From: Persicaria tinctoria
Lineage: Eukaryota; Streptophyta; Magnoliopsida; Caryophyllales; Polygonaceae
Direction of reading: 5' to 3'
Length of the DNA stretch: 64,000 bases
Assembly (NCBI GenBank): GCA_037127255.1
Contig: JBANSL010000004.1
Coordinates: forward strand, 6,634,001-6,698,000
Position numbers and translations under genes: made by a program. Positions 46,258 through 59,856 of this stretch are shown here, piece after piece; within the stretch, counting starts at the first letter, position 1, and every line of letters begins with the position of its first letter. Under the pieces are notes generated by a model that was not told where the DNA came from, did not search any database, and saw only the letters and a list, made by a program, of their open reading frames with translations.

Positions 46258-49200
46258 CTTTTGGAATGTGAGGGGACTAAGTAGGAAAAATGTCTGGACT
46301 CATATCGAATCCACTTCTAAATCGGATCACATTAAAATTTTAATGTTAGCCGAAACAAAACTAACTAATCCACCCCCGGAAAATTGTTGGAGAAAACCAG
46401 GTTTCGACAAGATGTTCTTCCGTCCCTCAAATGGCCTGTCTGGAGGGCTCTGCCTCCTCTGGAAAGAATTGCAATTCCAAAATGAAACCCTCACCATTAG
46501 AAACTCCACTGATCGGATTATTCAGGCATACTATACCAACACCAAACTAAACATTACAATAGAAATCTTATTTATCTATGCAACTCCCTATGCAAACGAA
46601 AAAATGCTTTTTGGGCATCTATTGATGACTACATAAGCAAAGCTAAGGACTCTCTCATTATTCTGGGAGATCTAAATGAAATTTTGGAACCAAATGACAA
46701 GCAGGGTGGCAGAACGCCATCTATAAACAGATTTACAAGAATTAGAGATATAATTAGTACTCATAATCTGGTTGATTCTCCAACTTGTGGTAATAACTTC
46801 ACATGGAGAAAACGAGAACATGGTAGCGAGAACATTTATGAAAAATTGGACCGTGCGATTATAAGTCACTCTATCCTAAAAGAATTCCCTAATCTTTGTA
46901 CTAAAAATCACGCTTTCTTGAAATCTGACCATGCACAAATCACACTGGATCTAATGGATAATCAAAAACCAAAATTGCAACCTTTTAAATTTGAAATGGC
47001 TTGGACCACAAGACCAGACTATGAAAACATTGTACGATCGGCTTGGAGACTTGACTCTCCGGGTTCCCAAATGTTTAAACTAACAAAGAAACTGCAAGAA
47101 GTAAAAAGAAAGAGTAAGCTTTGGAGCAAGGTAACATTTGGAAATGTTTTCCGCCAAATAAAACAAGTTGAATCACAACTTTTGGAGCTACAAAACACAC
47201 TTTGTAACGCTTATAACTGTGATATAGACAAAAAAATCAAAAGGCTCACATTAAAGCATGCTTCACTTTTAACCTATCAACAAAAATATTGGGGACAACG
47301 AGCCAAAAGAATACATGTCAAATCCATAGACGCAAACACAAAATATTTTCACAAAATTGCAACTGGAAGACGTAATAGAAATATAATAAAACAGATCCAA
47401 ACCACAGCTGTCATAACAATCAATAGCGAAGATGAAATAAGAAAACTAATCAAACATGACTTCAGCCTAAAATATTCCCTTCAAAGGAGGCAACAGATTC
47501 CTAGCAACTTATTAACCTATATAGGAAATGAAATTTCGAATGAAGATAATAACTGGCTAACAAGACAAGTCACAAATGCAGAAATTAAAAATGTGGTATT
47601 TGGTTTAGCAAACAACAAATCGTCAGGGCCTGATGGGTTCCCTGCGGGATTCTAAAAAAAATATTGGCATATTGTTGAACCTTCTGTAATCAAGGCAGTA
47701 AAAAGCTTTTTCCTTAGTGGACGGATTCTGAAACAAACGAACCACACGTTTATCGCTTTAATACAAAAAACAGACAATCCTACAACAATATCACACTATA
47801 GACCAATAAGCCTTTGTTCAACAACTTATAAGGTAATATCCAAAGTATTAGCATCAAGACTAAAAAAAATCATTCCTAAAATAACCAACCCCCTACAGAG
47901 TGCTTTCTCATCTGGTAGATCTATACAGGATAACATTTTAATTGCAAATGAAATTTTTCACTCATTCTCTAAGAAAAAAGGAAAAACTGGCTGGATGGCG
48001 GTTAAGCTAGATATGGAAAAGGCCTTTGACATGGTGGAGTGGGACTTTCTTCTTTCCACTATGCTCAAACTAGGTTTCTCCAAAAGGTTCACGGATTGGA
48101 TCAAGGAATGTATAACAACGGTCACTTACTCAGTATTGGTAAATAATGAACCCACTGATGTTTTCTTCCCCGAAAGGGGTCTACGCCAGGGCGACCCTTT
48201 ATCACCTTATCTATTCCTAATAGTTTCTGAAATCCTAGCTAGAGGTCTTTACAATGAATCTGAAGAACCTCAGAGCCATCTAGGAATAAGACTAACAAGA
48301 GACGGAACCAAGATTCCTTTTCTAGCATTCGCTGATGATATTGTTATCTTTGCGTCGGCTACAAAAACTGGTTGTGACCAAATCAACAAAACATTAAGGG
48401 AGTATACTGCATTGTCAGGAAAACGAGTAAACCGACATAAATCCCAATTCCAAACTTCAAAAAATGTTTTGACAACACAGAAAAATCTAATTCGTAATGA
48501 ATTAGAAATAGCACACACCCCTAATTTAGGGTGCTACTTAAGATGCCCGATCATTGAAGGAAGAGTCACGAAAGATGATTTCAAAGACCTTATAATGAAT
48601 AACAAAACTCAACTGCAGAAATGGAAGGCGGACTGTCTCTCACAAGCTGGAAGGTGTACCCTAATCAAGTCTACGCTTTCAGCAAAACCTTTGCATTTAA
48701 TGCAATGCTTTATGTTACCCAAATTTGTCCACTCGGAGCTGGACAGAATCAATAGACAATTCCTCTAGAACAAAGGGCCTAACCATAAACCACTCATCAG
48801 TTGGTTTGAAATATGTAAAACAAAGAAAAATGGTGGGCTTGGTCTCCGTTGCTCAGTGGATATGAATAAGGCATTGCAGATGAAACTGCTCTGGAAAATA
48901 CTAGCGGAACCTAATAGTCCGTGGGTTAAACTAATAAAAGAAAAATACCTCAAGACGAGCAATATCCTGAATTATCAAAAGCGTGGGGGATCCTCGTGGC
49001 AATGGGCACAACTTATAAAATTAATACCTCTATTAAAAAATGGTCTCCAATGGTCCATTGGGGATGGTTTAGCGATAAATTTTTGGAGAGACCTCTGGAT
49101 GGGTCAAGCACACTTGAAAACATTTATCCCAGATACTCAACAAATTGATGAGTCAATAAACATACAATACTTCATAAAAGAAAATAAAACATGGGATCGG

Positions 49201-50382
49201 AACAAATTATTTGGGAAATTGCAAGGCTTATTACCGAATGACTTAATAGAGAAAATCACCACAGTACCATTACCCGAGAACATCCATGTTGACAGACTAT
49301 ATTAGAAATGGAGTAAGAATGGTTGGTATACAACAACCTCTGCAATTGATATGATACATAAATACAAAAACCACACAAACTCGGATATAAGCTGGGTTTG
49401 GGACCTAAATACCCCACCCAAAATAAAATCATTCATGTGGAAGATCCTAAAAAATGCAGTACCAACAACGGTCAGATTAGCATCTCGAAGGCTAGGGATC
49501 CCGACAAATTGTCCTCACTGCGACTCATGCTATGAGGATTTATATCACTTATTATGGGACTGCCCCATTACTAGGGGCACTCTGATAGCAAATGACCCAG
49601 GTTCCTTTATGAAAATGCATGGTTGTTTTGATAAAGGAGACCTGATCAACGAAACTATTTGGAATATCAAGAACACAATTGGAAAAGCAAAATTTGAAGA
49701 CGTAGCATTTGTCTGGTGGGGCATTTGGTTCTCTAGAAACAAAACGCACTTCGAGAGTATAACCCCGAATATAAGAAAGATACTAGCTTTCAAAAAAGAT
49801 CAAAAATTTATCTGGACAACCTCACAAGCAAAGTAAAATACAAGAGAAAATATAACAGCTACACCAAGCAACTCAAAACCCAGATTGATTTCAAAAAGAA
49901 AGAGAACCAAATGGGAACCACCTCCTCAGGATACACATAAACTTAACTTCGATGGCTTTCTCTCCTCTAGTAATAAGGGCACTTTTGGGTTTATCATTTG
50001 TGACTTCAAGAGTTCCCCTATCTACTGTGGCTGGGGACCATCACCAATCGATTCTGTATGTGGATGCGAAAGCCATGGGCTATGGAATGGCATACTCGCT
50101 GCAAAAAAATTGGGAATTACGAAATTGACTGTAGAAGGAGATAACCTAACAATTATTAAGTGTTTAAAAGGTTTAGGAAAGCCTACTGGAGACTCAGATA
50201 TGATTGTCTCAGACAGTCTAGTCTCGCTGGGCTTCTTTTGTTCGGTCGAGATTCGTCATGTCTATCGGGAAGCAAATTTAGTGGCAGATCGCTTGTCACG
50301 TCTTGGTTCTGCTTCACTTGGTCCAATGACTCCTGATGATTCTCTTTTGCATAGTCTCATCCGAAATGATGCTCTTGGCTGA
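46247..50382 (+). pseudogene. LINE ORF2: endonuclease, reverse transcriptase, zinc finger, RNase H
   Basis: The order is that of L1-type plant LINEs. The apurinic-like endonuclease starts MKFSFWNVRGLSRKN and has AETK, then LGDLNE and SDHAQ. A frameshift in an A-run at about 46597-46604 moves it to the frame used by the rest. Reverse transcriptase follows with NKSSGPDGF, HYRPISLC, VKLDMEKAFDMVEW, RGLRQGDPLSPYLF and the catalytic FADDIVIF (48328-48352). The zinc-binding CPHCDSCYEDLYHLLWDC is at about 49510-49565. RNase H has KLNFDGF, VEGDN and EIRHVYREANLVADRLSR. Stops at 47653 (TAA), 48766 (TAG), 49303 (TAG) and 49834 (TAA) break it. ORF2 would nick target DNA and copy the RNA in place. Confidence 0.88.
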
Positions 50383-50428
50383 TAGGGCTAAGCCTTATGG
50401 TCAAAATTTTTCCGTTTCAAAAAAAAAA

Positions 50429-50910
50429 GAATAATATATATCTACACTAATGAATAATATCGATTTACATATGAATAATATGTTCATTAATCTATTCAGT
50501 ACATACGAATAATATCTGCAATACATACGAATATTCAAAACCATAATCCTAAATACCAAAATTACGTATTAATTTAGGTTGTGTTTGGCGCTAGATGGAG
50601 ATTATGGAGATTAAGGGGATTTCAGTAGATTTTAAGAGATGGAGATTGTTTTGGTAGATTAATGGGATTTCGGGGATTGAGATTATGGATGTCGGAAATC
50701 TCCTAAAGGTGTTTGGTAGGTAGGAGATTGTGGTGTATTTTAAAGTAAAAAAATGTCTGAAATGCCCCTGAAAAAAGGCCAATACCCCTCGTCCTTCCTC
50801 CCAAATTCACACCTCGTCTTTCCTAACCTCCCAGACGACAGCCACCCCTCTGCCTTGCGAATTGCGACGACGAGCCTCCTAAGCTGCTGCGACGTGAAGG
50901 CCCGGTGACA
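50429..50910. other. CGAATAAT-rich remnant and MITE-like end
   Basis: 50430-50540 continues the CGAATAAT-rich tract. At about 50574 GGTTGTGTTTGGCGCTAGAT begins a sequence like a common plant MITE terminus, but the opposite end was not found. The rest shows no gene. Confidence 0.4.
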
Positions 50911-51064
50911 AACTTTTTTTGGCATCAAAATGGGTTGACCGGTCAACGATCAACGTTGACCGGTCAACGGTTGACCATATCTAGCTAAAAAAACAATTAA
51001 GAAGGCTTAACATGCTAAAAAACAATTAATGAACCTATCTAGCTAACCAAATATGCTTAAAGGC
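50911..51064 (+). repeat. Partial copy of the GGCATCA/TTGACC repeat
   Basis: TTGGCATCAAAATGGGTTGA, then the palindromic TTGACCGGTCAA repeated, then CTATCTAGCTAACCAAATAT match the right end of the larger copy at 51401-52268 and its flank. Confidence 0.65.
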
Positions 51065-51120
51065 CCATTTGAACAAAATCCATCATTAATAAATTACTAT
51101 GAAATATCAATATCAATATA

Positions 51121-51400
51121 TCTATATAAAATACTAAAACAGAGACCGCTGGAGCGACCTCGCTGCCACGGAATTTTCTGGATTAAACGGGATTATTTTT
51201 GCCTGCGTGTCATTCTCTGGATTAAAGCGGTATTAAATTTTGGGCCACATCAATTAATAAAGCAATATAGTTAGGTAAAAAACTTATCTTTCTAAGTCAA
51301 ATAATCTATCCAATATAACCTTATATCTTAATTAGGTTATTTTTTAAATATTCAACTTTATATAAATTAGGTAGAAAACTTATCTTTCTTAAAATTTTAA
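51121..51400 (+). mobile_element. Helitron 5' end (first of three related Helitrons)
   Basis: TCTATATAAAATACTAAAAC starts a segment homologous to the beginning of 52952-54403, including GGAATTTTCTGGATTAAA and CACATCAATTAATAA. It is cut at 51400 by the GGCATCA repeat, and a 3' end was not identified. Confidence 0.6.
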
Positions 51401-52268
51401 GGGCGATTTTGGTACTAGGCCTTTTTTGAATATTCAATTAGTCACCTAGGCCATTAGTTAATTTAATTAGTTTTGCCCTAGCCCCTTCCCAATTGGGTGG
51501 GTTGGTCAATGGTCAACCGTTTGACCATTGACCGGTCAACGGTTGGCCGTTGACCAACCCATTTTGATGCCAACTTTTTTTTTTTTTTTTTGATGCCAAC
51601 TTTTTTTTAGTGATGCCATATTTTACCGTTTTGATGCCAAAATTTTACTATATTTTATTTTCACTTTGATGCCACTTTTTTATGTCATTTTTTTGATAAT
51701 ATTTTTTTTTACCGTGATGCCAGATTTTTGATGATATTTTTTCAAAGTAGTATTTTTGATGACATTTTTTTCTTTAATGTGATACAAATTTTTCAAAATG
51801 GCATCAATGGTCAACGTGACATTAGAGTAAACAAAAAATGTCATCAAAGTTTAAAAAAAGTGTCATCCAATAATTTAATTAGAAAAGTGGCATCAGAGTG
51901 AAAATAAAATGTAATAAAATTTTGGCATCAAAACGGTAAAATATGACATCACAAAAAATGTCATCAATGTTTTAAAAAAGTGGCATTAAAAAAAAAGTCA
52001 TCCAATCATTTCATTAGAAAAGTGACAATAAGGTAACAATATTTTGATTCCACGTTTTAAGTTCTTATGCCATCAATTATATAAAATTGTCACCACAAAA
52101 TGTTGGCATCAAAAAAAAAAAAAAAAGTTGGCATCAAAAAAAAAAAAAGTTTGCATCAAAAAAAAAAAAAAAAAAAAAAGTTGGCATCAAAATGGGTTGA
52201 CCGGTCAAGAGGGCTAAGCAAGCTAAAAAAACAATTAATGGGCTAAGCATACTAAAAAAACAATTAAT
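51401..52268 (+). repeat. GGCATCA-rich repeat element, copy 1
   Basis: This 868-bp unit starts GGGCGATTTTGGTAC and ends ACAATTAAT. It is present again in inverse orientation at 58455-59333. About a dozen TTGGCATCAA/TTGATGCCAA words in both orientations make it internally self-complementary. TTGACC/GGTCAA blocks lie near each end. There is no coding sequence and no clear target duplication. Confidence 0.75.
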
Positions 52269-52861
52269 GGGCCTATCTAGCTAACCAAATATGCTAAAAG
52301 GGCTTTTTCACCAAATTCCCTCAAATTTTAATGACAAAATAGTTTTCCTTGAAATATTTTATTTTCAAAAGATGGATAAGACTACTAGGGAAAAACAATG
52401 GATTTGTACGTACCAAGAAAATATTAAATAACTACAAGAAAAAAATGGATTTGTTCCAAGTAAATTAAACTTGAAGAGATGATAAATTTTGTCAAATATA
52501 TTTATATTAAAACAACCCTATGTAATATGGATTTTATTGATCCCATTTCACGAGCCCGCATCTATATAAATATAATTAATTAAAAGTCATCGATATATTA
52601 GTTTTAAAAGTTCTCGAGAGTTAATTGGAAAAAAAAAATGTAAGTTTGGTTAATAAAAAAAATAGTAGGTTGGATTTTAAATAATTACAAGATTTTTTTA
52701 TAAACAATAATGATTTTTATCTTAGTTCATATATTAAATTTCATCGATCATGATCTTAATTGAATTTATGATTGATAGAATGTTTTTATTACAAGATTTC
52801 AAACAAATTATTTTATCTTCACGTAAAATTTTATAAAAATGTAATCAAAATATATTCATAT
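52269..52861. other. AT-rich intergenic sequence
   Basis: The first 50 bp (CCTATCTAGCTAACCAAATA) repeat 51034-51064. Beyond that no feature was recognised. Confidence 0.35.
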
Positions 52862-52865
52862 AATC

Positions 52866-52951
<86 letters not shown>
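52862..52951. repeat. (TA)n microsatellite
   Basis: About 85 bp of TA repeats directly precede a Helitron 5' end. Confidence 0.95.
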
Positions 52952-54403
<1,452 letters not shown>

Positions 54404-55451
54404 TATATATAATACTAAAACAGAGGCGTGGAAATCCTATATGGCGGGCTCTGGTGCGATTCGCTTACGTGTCGTTCTCTGGTGCATTCTGAACCGGGTT
54501 TTTTGCCACGTCAATTAATGATGATCCAATCAATTTAAACCACGTTAGACGATAAACCTATCTATTTATACATGTGTCATCTTATGTGTCCATTTTAATT
54601 AATGATTAAATTAATTTTTATTATAAATATTCAACCTCATATCTTACAAATCTTATCGTTTTACCTTATGTTATTTTATAAATATTTTACCTAGAAAAAT
54701 CTACATAATCTTAAAAGATTAGATTAATTTATATAATCTATTAGTACTATTTAACATAATCTAATACGGAGTATATTGAATTAAATCCTATCTTTTCTAT
54801 TACTGTATATAATATATTGAATGAAATCTTAAACAACCGGAGTGGTTTTTGAAAAATTGATTCAAAAAAGAAATATATATACTTATCTTTATATATAAAG
54901 TTTGAATATATTTTTACTAAACCATATTTCATATAAATTTCATATAAAATAATAAAAAGTTATTCTCTACATCTTATTATATAATACTCCAACAACTAAG
55001 GATTTATTTCATATGAAGGGTATGCCGTATACGTGTACAAATATGTACATAATTAAAATATAGTCATATCTTGATATTTACCTAAAAGATGTATATCAAA
55101 TCTTTTAGCATATGGCGTTATTAATATATCAAATTAATAAATTTTCATATCTAATTTCAAACTTATTATTTTTATTTTTATTAATTTCAAATTTATTAAT
55201 ATGATGAAGTTTGACTATATTTGCACAAAATCATATCTAATAAAAATGTAAATAATGCATGCATGAGAGAAATTTGTTATCTTATTCATGTTATCATGCC
55301 TAAAATTTCAAAGTGTGTGCTTTAAAAACAATATAAAATATCAAAAAAATTACAATCTCATATTTATTAGTAATAATTATGATAAAAAATAAAAAGAAAT
55401 AATATAATTTATTAATTAAGAAACCGCGAAACGCGCAGGTAGTAATACTAG
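54404..55451 (+). mobile_element. Non-autonomous Helitron, third copy, head-to-tail with the second
   Basis: The 5' region (ATATATAATACTAAAACAGA) matches the other copies but lacks the clean TC start. It ends CTAG at 55448-55451, preceded by a hairpin CGCG-AAA-CGCG at 55425-55435. No coding sequence was found. Confidence 0.75.
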
Positions 55452-55599
55452 TTGTTATCAAATATCAGAAACTATATAGAGAAAATTTGCGCCGAAGCCA
55501 AATTATGGAACTATACATGTTTTGGTAAATATTAGAAAATTATACATCTTATATATTTTAACCTAATCTCAAATCTAAACCACCCCAATGAAATTCTCA

Positions 55600-56035
55600 G
55601 ATATGTGCCCCTCTCGATCTCTCCCATTGCTGTTCTCCTCAGTATCTACGGTGTCCTTGTTTCGAGAGGAAATCCAGAAATCAATACCTGCGCTCTCCAC
55701 TTCCAGATTTCCATGGCTGCTTCCTCGCCGGAATTGAAGGCCGAGGTAGGGCGAGGGCTGACGAGCCGTGTGCGATGATGAAATCGCCAGAAATCAGAGA
55801 AATCGCTAGCGATGTAGAGCGGCTGGATGCGATGACGAGGGAGGGAAGGAAGGCGATGGCGAGATCCGCTTCTATGTTGTGCAGCGGCGAGATCTATGCC
55901 GACGTTGACGAGGTTGGAGGAGCAGAGCCTGGCGATTGCGAGGCCTCCAGCGGCAGACACGGACCTAGGGGTGGGATGGGCTTTGCTGCAGCCCACCCCA
56001 AAAATCAAAAATATATTAAGTAGGAAGGCTATGTT
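55600..56035. other. GC-rich, exon-like fragment of unknown origin
   Basis: The base composition rises sharply and both strands are open: plus 55775-56023 and minus 55646-56008. On the plus strand MAASSPELKAE (from 55712) runs up to a GTAGGG that could be a splice donor. No family was recognised and no continuing exon is seen, so it is probably a captured or truncated first exon. Confidence 0.35.
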
Positions 56036-56039
56036 GAAC

Positions 56040-56135
56040 AGATAGTTTGCTTAGCCCAACTGGTTTTGTCATTGTGTTTAATAGGTCAATTGTAAAGCCC
56101 ACCCGTGTTCGAAGCATTTTTCCCCTTGTAATTAA
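56040..56135 (+). mobile_element. Possible SINE head
   Basis: TAGCCCAACTGG at about 56055 matches Pol III box A with one mismatch. GTGTTCGAAGC about 50 bp later is a weak box B. No tail or duplication was found, so this could be chance. Confidence 0.3.
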
Positions 56136-56212
56136 CTCACATCAACAGACAGCAACAACATGCATCTTCCTTTATTTTTTTCCTCTTTATTAACTTAAAT
56201 CTTAAAAAACAC

Positions 56213-56219
<7 letters not shown>

Positions 56220-56282
<63 letters not shown>
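56220..56282. repeat. (TA)n microsatellite
   Basis: About 62 bp of TA repeats. Confidence 0.95.
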
Positions 56283-56283
<1 letters not shown>

Positions 56284-56433
56284 TTTACTAATTAGGTGTT
56301 ATATGTGATATTAATCTCTTTAAAAAAAAATTGTGTTATATATATATATAATATTAATAACTCTTAAAAAAATTAATTATATAAAGCAATTTCAGCCTAC
56401 CCCGATTTTCATTCCTGGTTCCGTCCCGATTTT

Positions 56434-56479
56434 CATAATATCAAATCACCTACCTATAGGTAGGTGATTTGATATTATG
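56434..56479. repeat. Perfect 46-bp palindrome with no loop
   Basis: The two 23-nt arms (56434-56456 and 56457-56479) are exact reverse complements with no spacer, centred on CCTACCTATAGGTAGG. They would form a cruciform or perfect hairpin. The sequence lies in non-coding DNA. Confidence 0.95.
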
Positions 56480-57064
56480 CCCCTGCATAAATTCCGTTAA
56501 TCTTTGCTTCACTTTTGATTAATCGACTAGATAGTACTTGTTTACTGGCGTTGCTGTTGTTGTTTCTTTACTGATGCTTGTTATTGCTAAGTGTCTGTAG
56601 TCGAGCATTGTCTGTCTCGCCACAAGAAACAGGTTTCATTTCCCCTCTTTTCAATTTAGGGTGATTGCTTGAATGAATTTCTTATTAATTGAGTGGACTG
56701 TAGATAGCAATTTCGGTAAAAAGTAAAAACAAGTCAATGGGATTTCAAATTCACTTGATGAACTCGCCATTTCTTGATGTGTATTAGTGTATATATAGCT
56801 TGAATTGTGTTGCTGATTCTTATGTATGCACCGTACTGGAGGTTCAACGACATCATTCTTATGTAATGCACTTGTGAGTTGATTTTAAACGTTAGTGGTG
56901 ATAAGCAACACTATTTCACCCACTGCACTTATGACTTATCTAGTCAATGGCATTGTGTACATTAATTATGTTTTTAAGTTAATTATTTTTAGCTACCATA
57001 ATTTTTTTAGGTTGGTGATTTTTTTTTTTTTGTGTGAGTAACGCAATTTGTCTTCAATTTATTT
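56480..57064. other. Intergenic, no gene recognised
   Basis: AT-rich sequence with no domain, RNA gene or defined transposon end. Confidence 0.35.
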
Positions 57065-57850
57065 TAGTGTTGACACCGTTGTAGTTGGATATTATATATG
57101 TATGCTTGAGTCCTTAAAAATTGGTTTGTTTTTTAGTGTTGGCGTCATTTTTATGCATATTTTTAGGGCTGACGTCGTTTTTTATATGTGCTGACATCGT
57201 TTTTAATTAGATACCGGAGTATTATATATGTAGATAAATGTGTATGCTTGAATCCTTAAAATTTGATTTGTTTTTTAGTGCTAACATCGTTTTTATGCGT
57301 ATTTTTTAGTACTGACGTCATTTTTATGCGTATTTTTAGCGTTGACATCGTTTTTATGCGTAGTTTTAACGCTGACATCGTTTTTATATGTATTTTTTAG
57401 CGTTGACATCATTTTTATACGTATTTCTACACCATTTATATTTGTGGTTTCTATTATGTTAAATTGTGGTTTCTATTTGTAGTTCATTAACCTTGCATTT
57501 GGAAAAAGTCGATATTTGAATATAGTTTCTTCCATACTATATGCACATAATAGATAATTATTGGCTTATTGCATTCCATACGATATGCACATAATAGATA
57601 ATAGATAATTATTGACTTATTGCATTCTAATTTCTAAGGTAGGTATATATGTATGCTCGAATCCTTAAAAATTGGTTTGTTTTTTAGTGTCGACATCGTT
57701 TTTATGCGTATTTTTAGGGCTGACATCGTTTTTAGTTGGATATTATATATGTAGGTATATATATGTATGCTTGAGTCATTAAAAATGGTTTGTTTTTTAG
57801 TGCTGACATCGTTTTTATGCGTATTTTTTTGTGTTGGCATCATTTTTAGT
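57065..57850 (+). repeat. Irregular tandem repeat with a GCTGACATCGTTTTTATGCG core
   Basis: A unit of about 28-35 bp recurs at least ten times with variation. It is arranged in larger blocks that share GTATGCTTGAGTCCTTAAAA followed by TTGGTTTGTTTTTTAGTG (about 57100, 57250, 57650 and 57765). It encodes nothing. It ends where the large Mutator-like element begins. Confidence 0.75.
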
Positions 57851-58259
57851 TGGATATTATATAGGGAAATTTACGGAAAACTACCCTTTAAACAAGAGAG
57901 TTTTCAATTAACCACCCTTTAAATTTAAAATTACCAAAAACCACCCTTTAAAGGGTCTTTCATTACAACTCACCACCCATTCATCCATTTTACCTAATTT
58001 ATCATTAAATATAATATATTTTAATATTTTCAAACTCAAATATAATTATAAATAGGGAAATTTACATAAACTACTCTTTAAACATAGGAGTTTTCACTTA
58101 AACACCCTTTAAATTTAAAATTATAGAAAACCACCATTTAAAAGGTATTTCATTACAACCCACCACCCATTTATCTATTTTCACTAGTTTATCATTAAAT
58201 ATACTATATTAATATTTATAAACTCAAATTTGATTATAAATATATTCAAATTTTGAATT

Positions 58260-58298
58260 TGGTCGCAACGACCATTTGACATATGGTCGTTGCGACCA
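58260..58298. repeat. Nested perfect hairpin
   Basis: Arms TGGTCGCAACGACCAT (58260-58275) and its exact reverse complement (58283-58298) flank a 7-nt loop. Each arm is itself a small hairpin (TGGTCG-CAA-CGACCA). Confidence 0.92.
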
Positions 58299-58454
58299 GG
58301 TGGGTATGCGCTAAACGGCAAAACACCATGCGCTAAACAGAAATCGTGTAAATATATTCTAGAATTATTATCTTAATTTATATTTGAAAATATTTATAAA
58401 TTTTGAAAATATTATGTAAATTTCTCTTGTTTATTTATAATATTTTTGTTCAAT

Positions 58455-59333
58455 ATTAATTGTTTTTTTAGTATGCTTAGCCCATTAATTATTTTTTTAG
58501 ATTGCTTAGCCCTCTTGACCGGTCAACGTTGACCGTTGACCGGTCAACCCATTTTGATGCCAACTTTTTTTTTTTTTTTTTTTTGTGATGGCATATTTTA
58601 CCGTTTTGATGCCAACATTTTGTGGTGACAATTTTATATAATTGATGGCATAAGAGATTAAAACGTGGAATCAAAATATTGTCACCTTATTGTCACTTTT
58701 CTAATGAAATGATTGGATGACTTTTTTTTAATGCCACTTTTTTAAAACATTGATGACATTTTTTGTGATGTCATATTTTACCGTTTTGATGCCAAAATTT
58801 GATTACATTTTATTTTCAATCTGATGCCACTTTTCTAATTAAATTATTGGATGACACTTTTTTTAAACTTTGATGACATTTTTTGTTTACTCTAATGTCA
58901 CGTTGACCATTGATGCCATTTTGAAAAATTTGTATCACATTAAAGAAAAAAATGTCATCAAAAATACTACTTTGAAAAAATATCATCAAAAATATGGCAT
59001 CACGGTAAAAAAAATATTATAAAAAAATTGACATAAAAAAGTGGCATCAAAGTGAAAATAAAATATAGTAAAATTTTGGCATCAAAACGGTAAAATATGG
59101 CATCACTAAAAAAAAAAGTTGGCATCAAAAAAAAGTTGGCATCAAAAAAAAAAAAAAAAGTTGGCATCAAAATGGGTTGGTCAACGGTCAACCGTTGACC
59201 GGTCAATGGTCAAATGGTTGACCATTGACCAACCCACCCAATTGGGAAAGGGGCTAGGGCAAACTAATTAAATTGATTTATGGGTTAGGTGATTAATTGG
59301 ATATTTAAAAAAGGCCATGTACCAAAATCGCCC
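58455..59333 (-). repeat. GGCATCA-rich repeat element, copy 2 (inverted)
   Basis: It is the reverse-orientation counterpart of 51401-52268 over its full length, including the TTGACC/GGTCAA blocks, the runs of TTTTGATGCCAA, and the GGGCGATTTTGGTAC end. It lies within the outer Mutator-like element. Confidence 0.75.
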
Positions 59334-59856
59334 ATTAAAAAATGTCTATTGCTATATTTAATTTAGGTAAAAATAATTCAAATAACCTGAACTTTACTAG
59401 GGTGAGCAAAAAACACCACCAACTTTACAATGTTACAAAAATAACCCAAATTTTGCAAAACCTGGGCAAACGCTACCACCAGCCCAAATTTTGTCCAAAT
59501 GGACCACTACTTTTATTTTATTGAGGGTGATGTGGCTGCTGACATGTCACCATAATTAGTTAAATATGATTATTAAAATGAAATAAATAATATTATTAAA
59601 TAATTAGAATATACTTTGTATGATTACCTGGGATGAACAAGAGTGAAGAGAAATTACAGAGGACGATCGCAGAGACTCGAAATCGAAATTGTTCCATGGA
59701 GAAAAAGTGAGGGAAATTGGTTAAGCAGAAGGAAGAGGAAAACAAACCAAGTAAGTAAACAAAATTTGTAAGTTTATTTGCATTATTCGATACTAAAGTT
59801 TCTTCCTTTCTTGACATATGATGGAATTTAGGGTTGGGTTATTTTGCTGAGAGGTT

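Larger units (their letters stand above)
42867..50428 (+). mobile_element. Near full-length L1-type LINE with two ORFs
   Basis: The 3' end is clear: RNase H, a short UTR ending TTTTTCCGTTTC, and an A-run at 50419-50428. The 5' end is placed near 42840-42870, where the CGAATAAT-rich host sequence stops. An AAGAAT-type flank is possible but not proven. The element has a long leader, an exceptionally long ORF1 (43378-46257) and ORF2 (46247-50382), overlapping by 11 bp. Scattered stops mean this copy is inactive. Confidence 0.8.

Noticed and set aside
55646..56008. 120-codon minus-strand open frame
   Set aside because: It overlaps an equally open plus-strand frame in GC-rich DNA and shows no family resemblance. 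It is kept only as an exon-like fragment.
57065..57850. Regular-looking repeats considered as a CRISPR array
   Set aside because: The repeats vary, there are no distinct spacers, there are no cas genes, and the DNA is plant nuclear.
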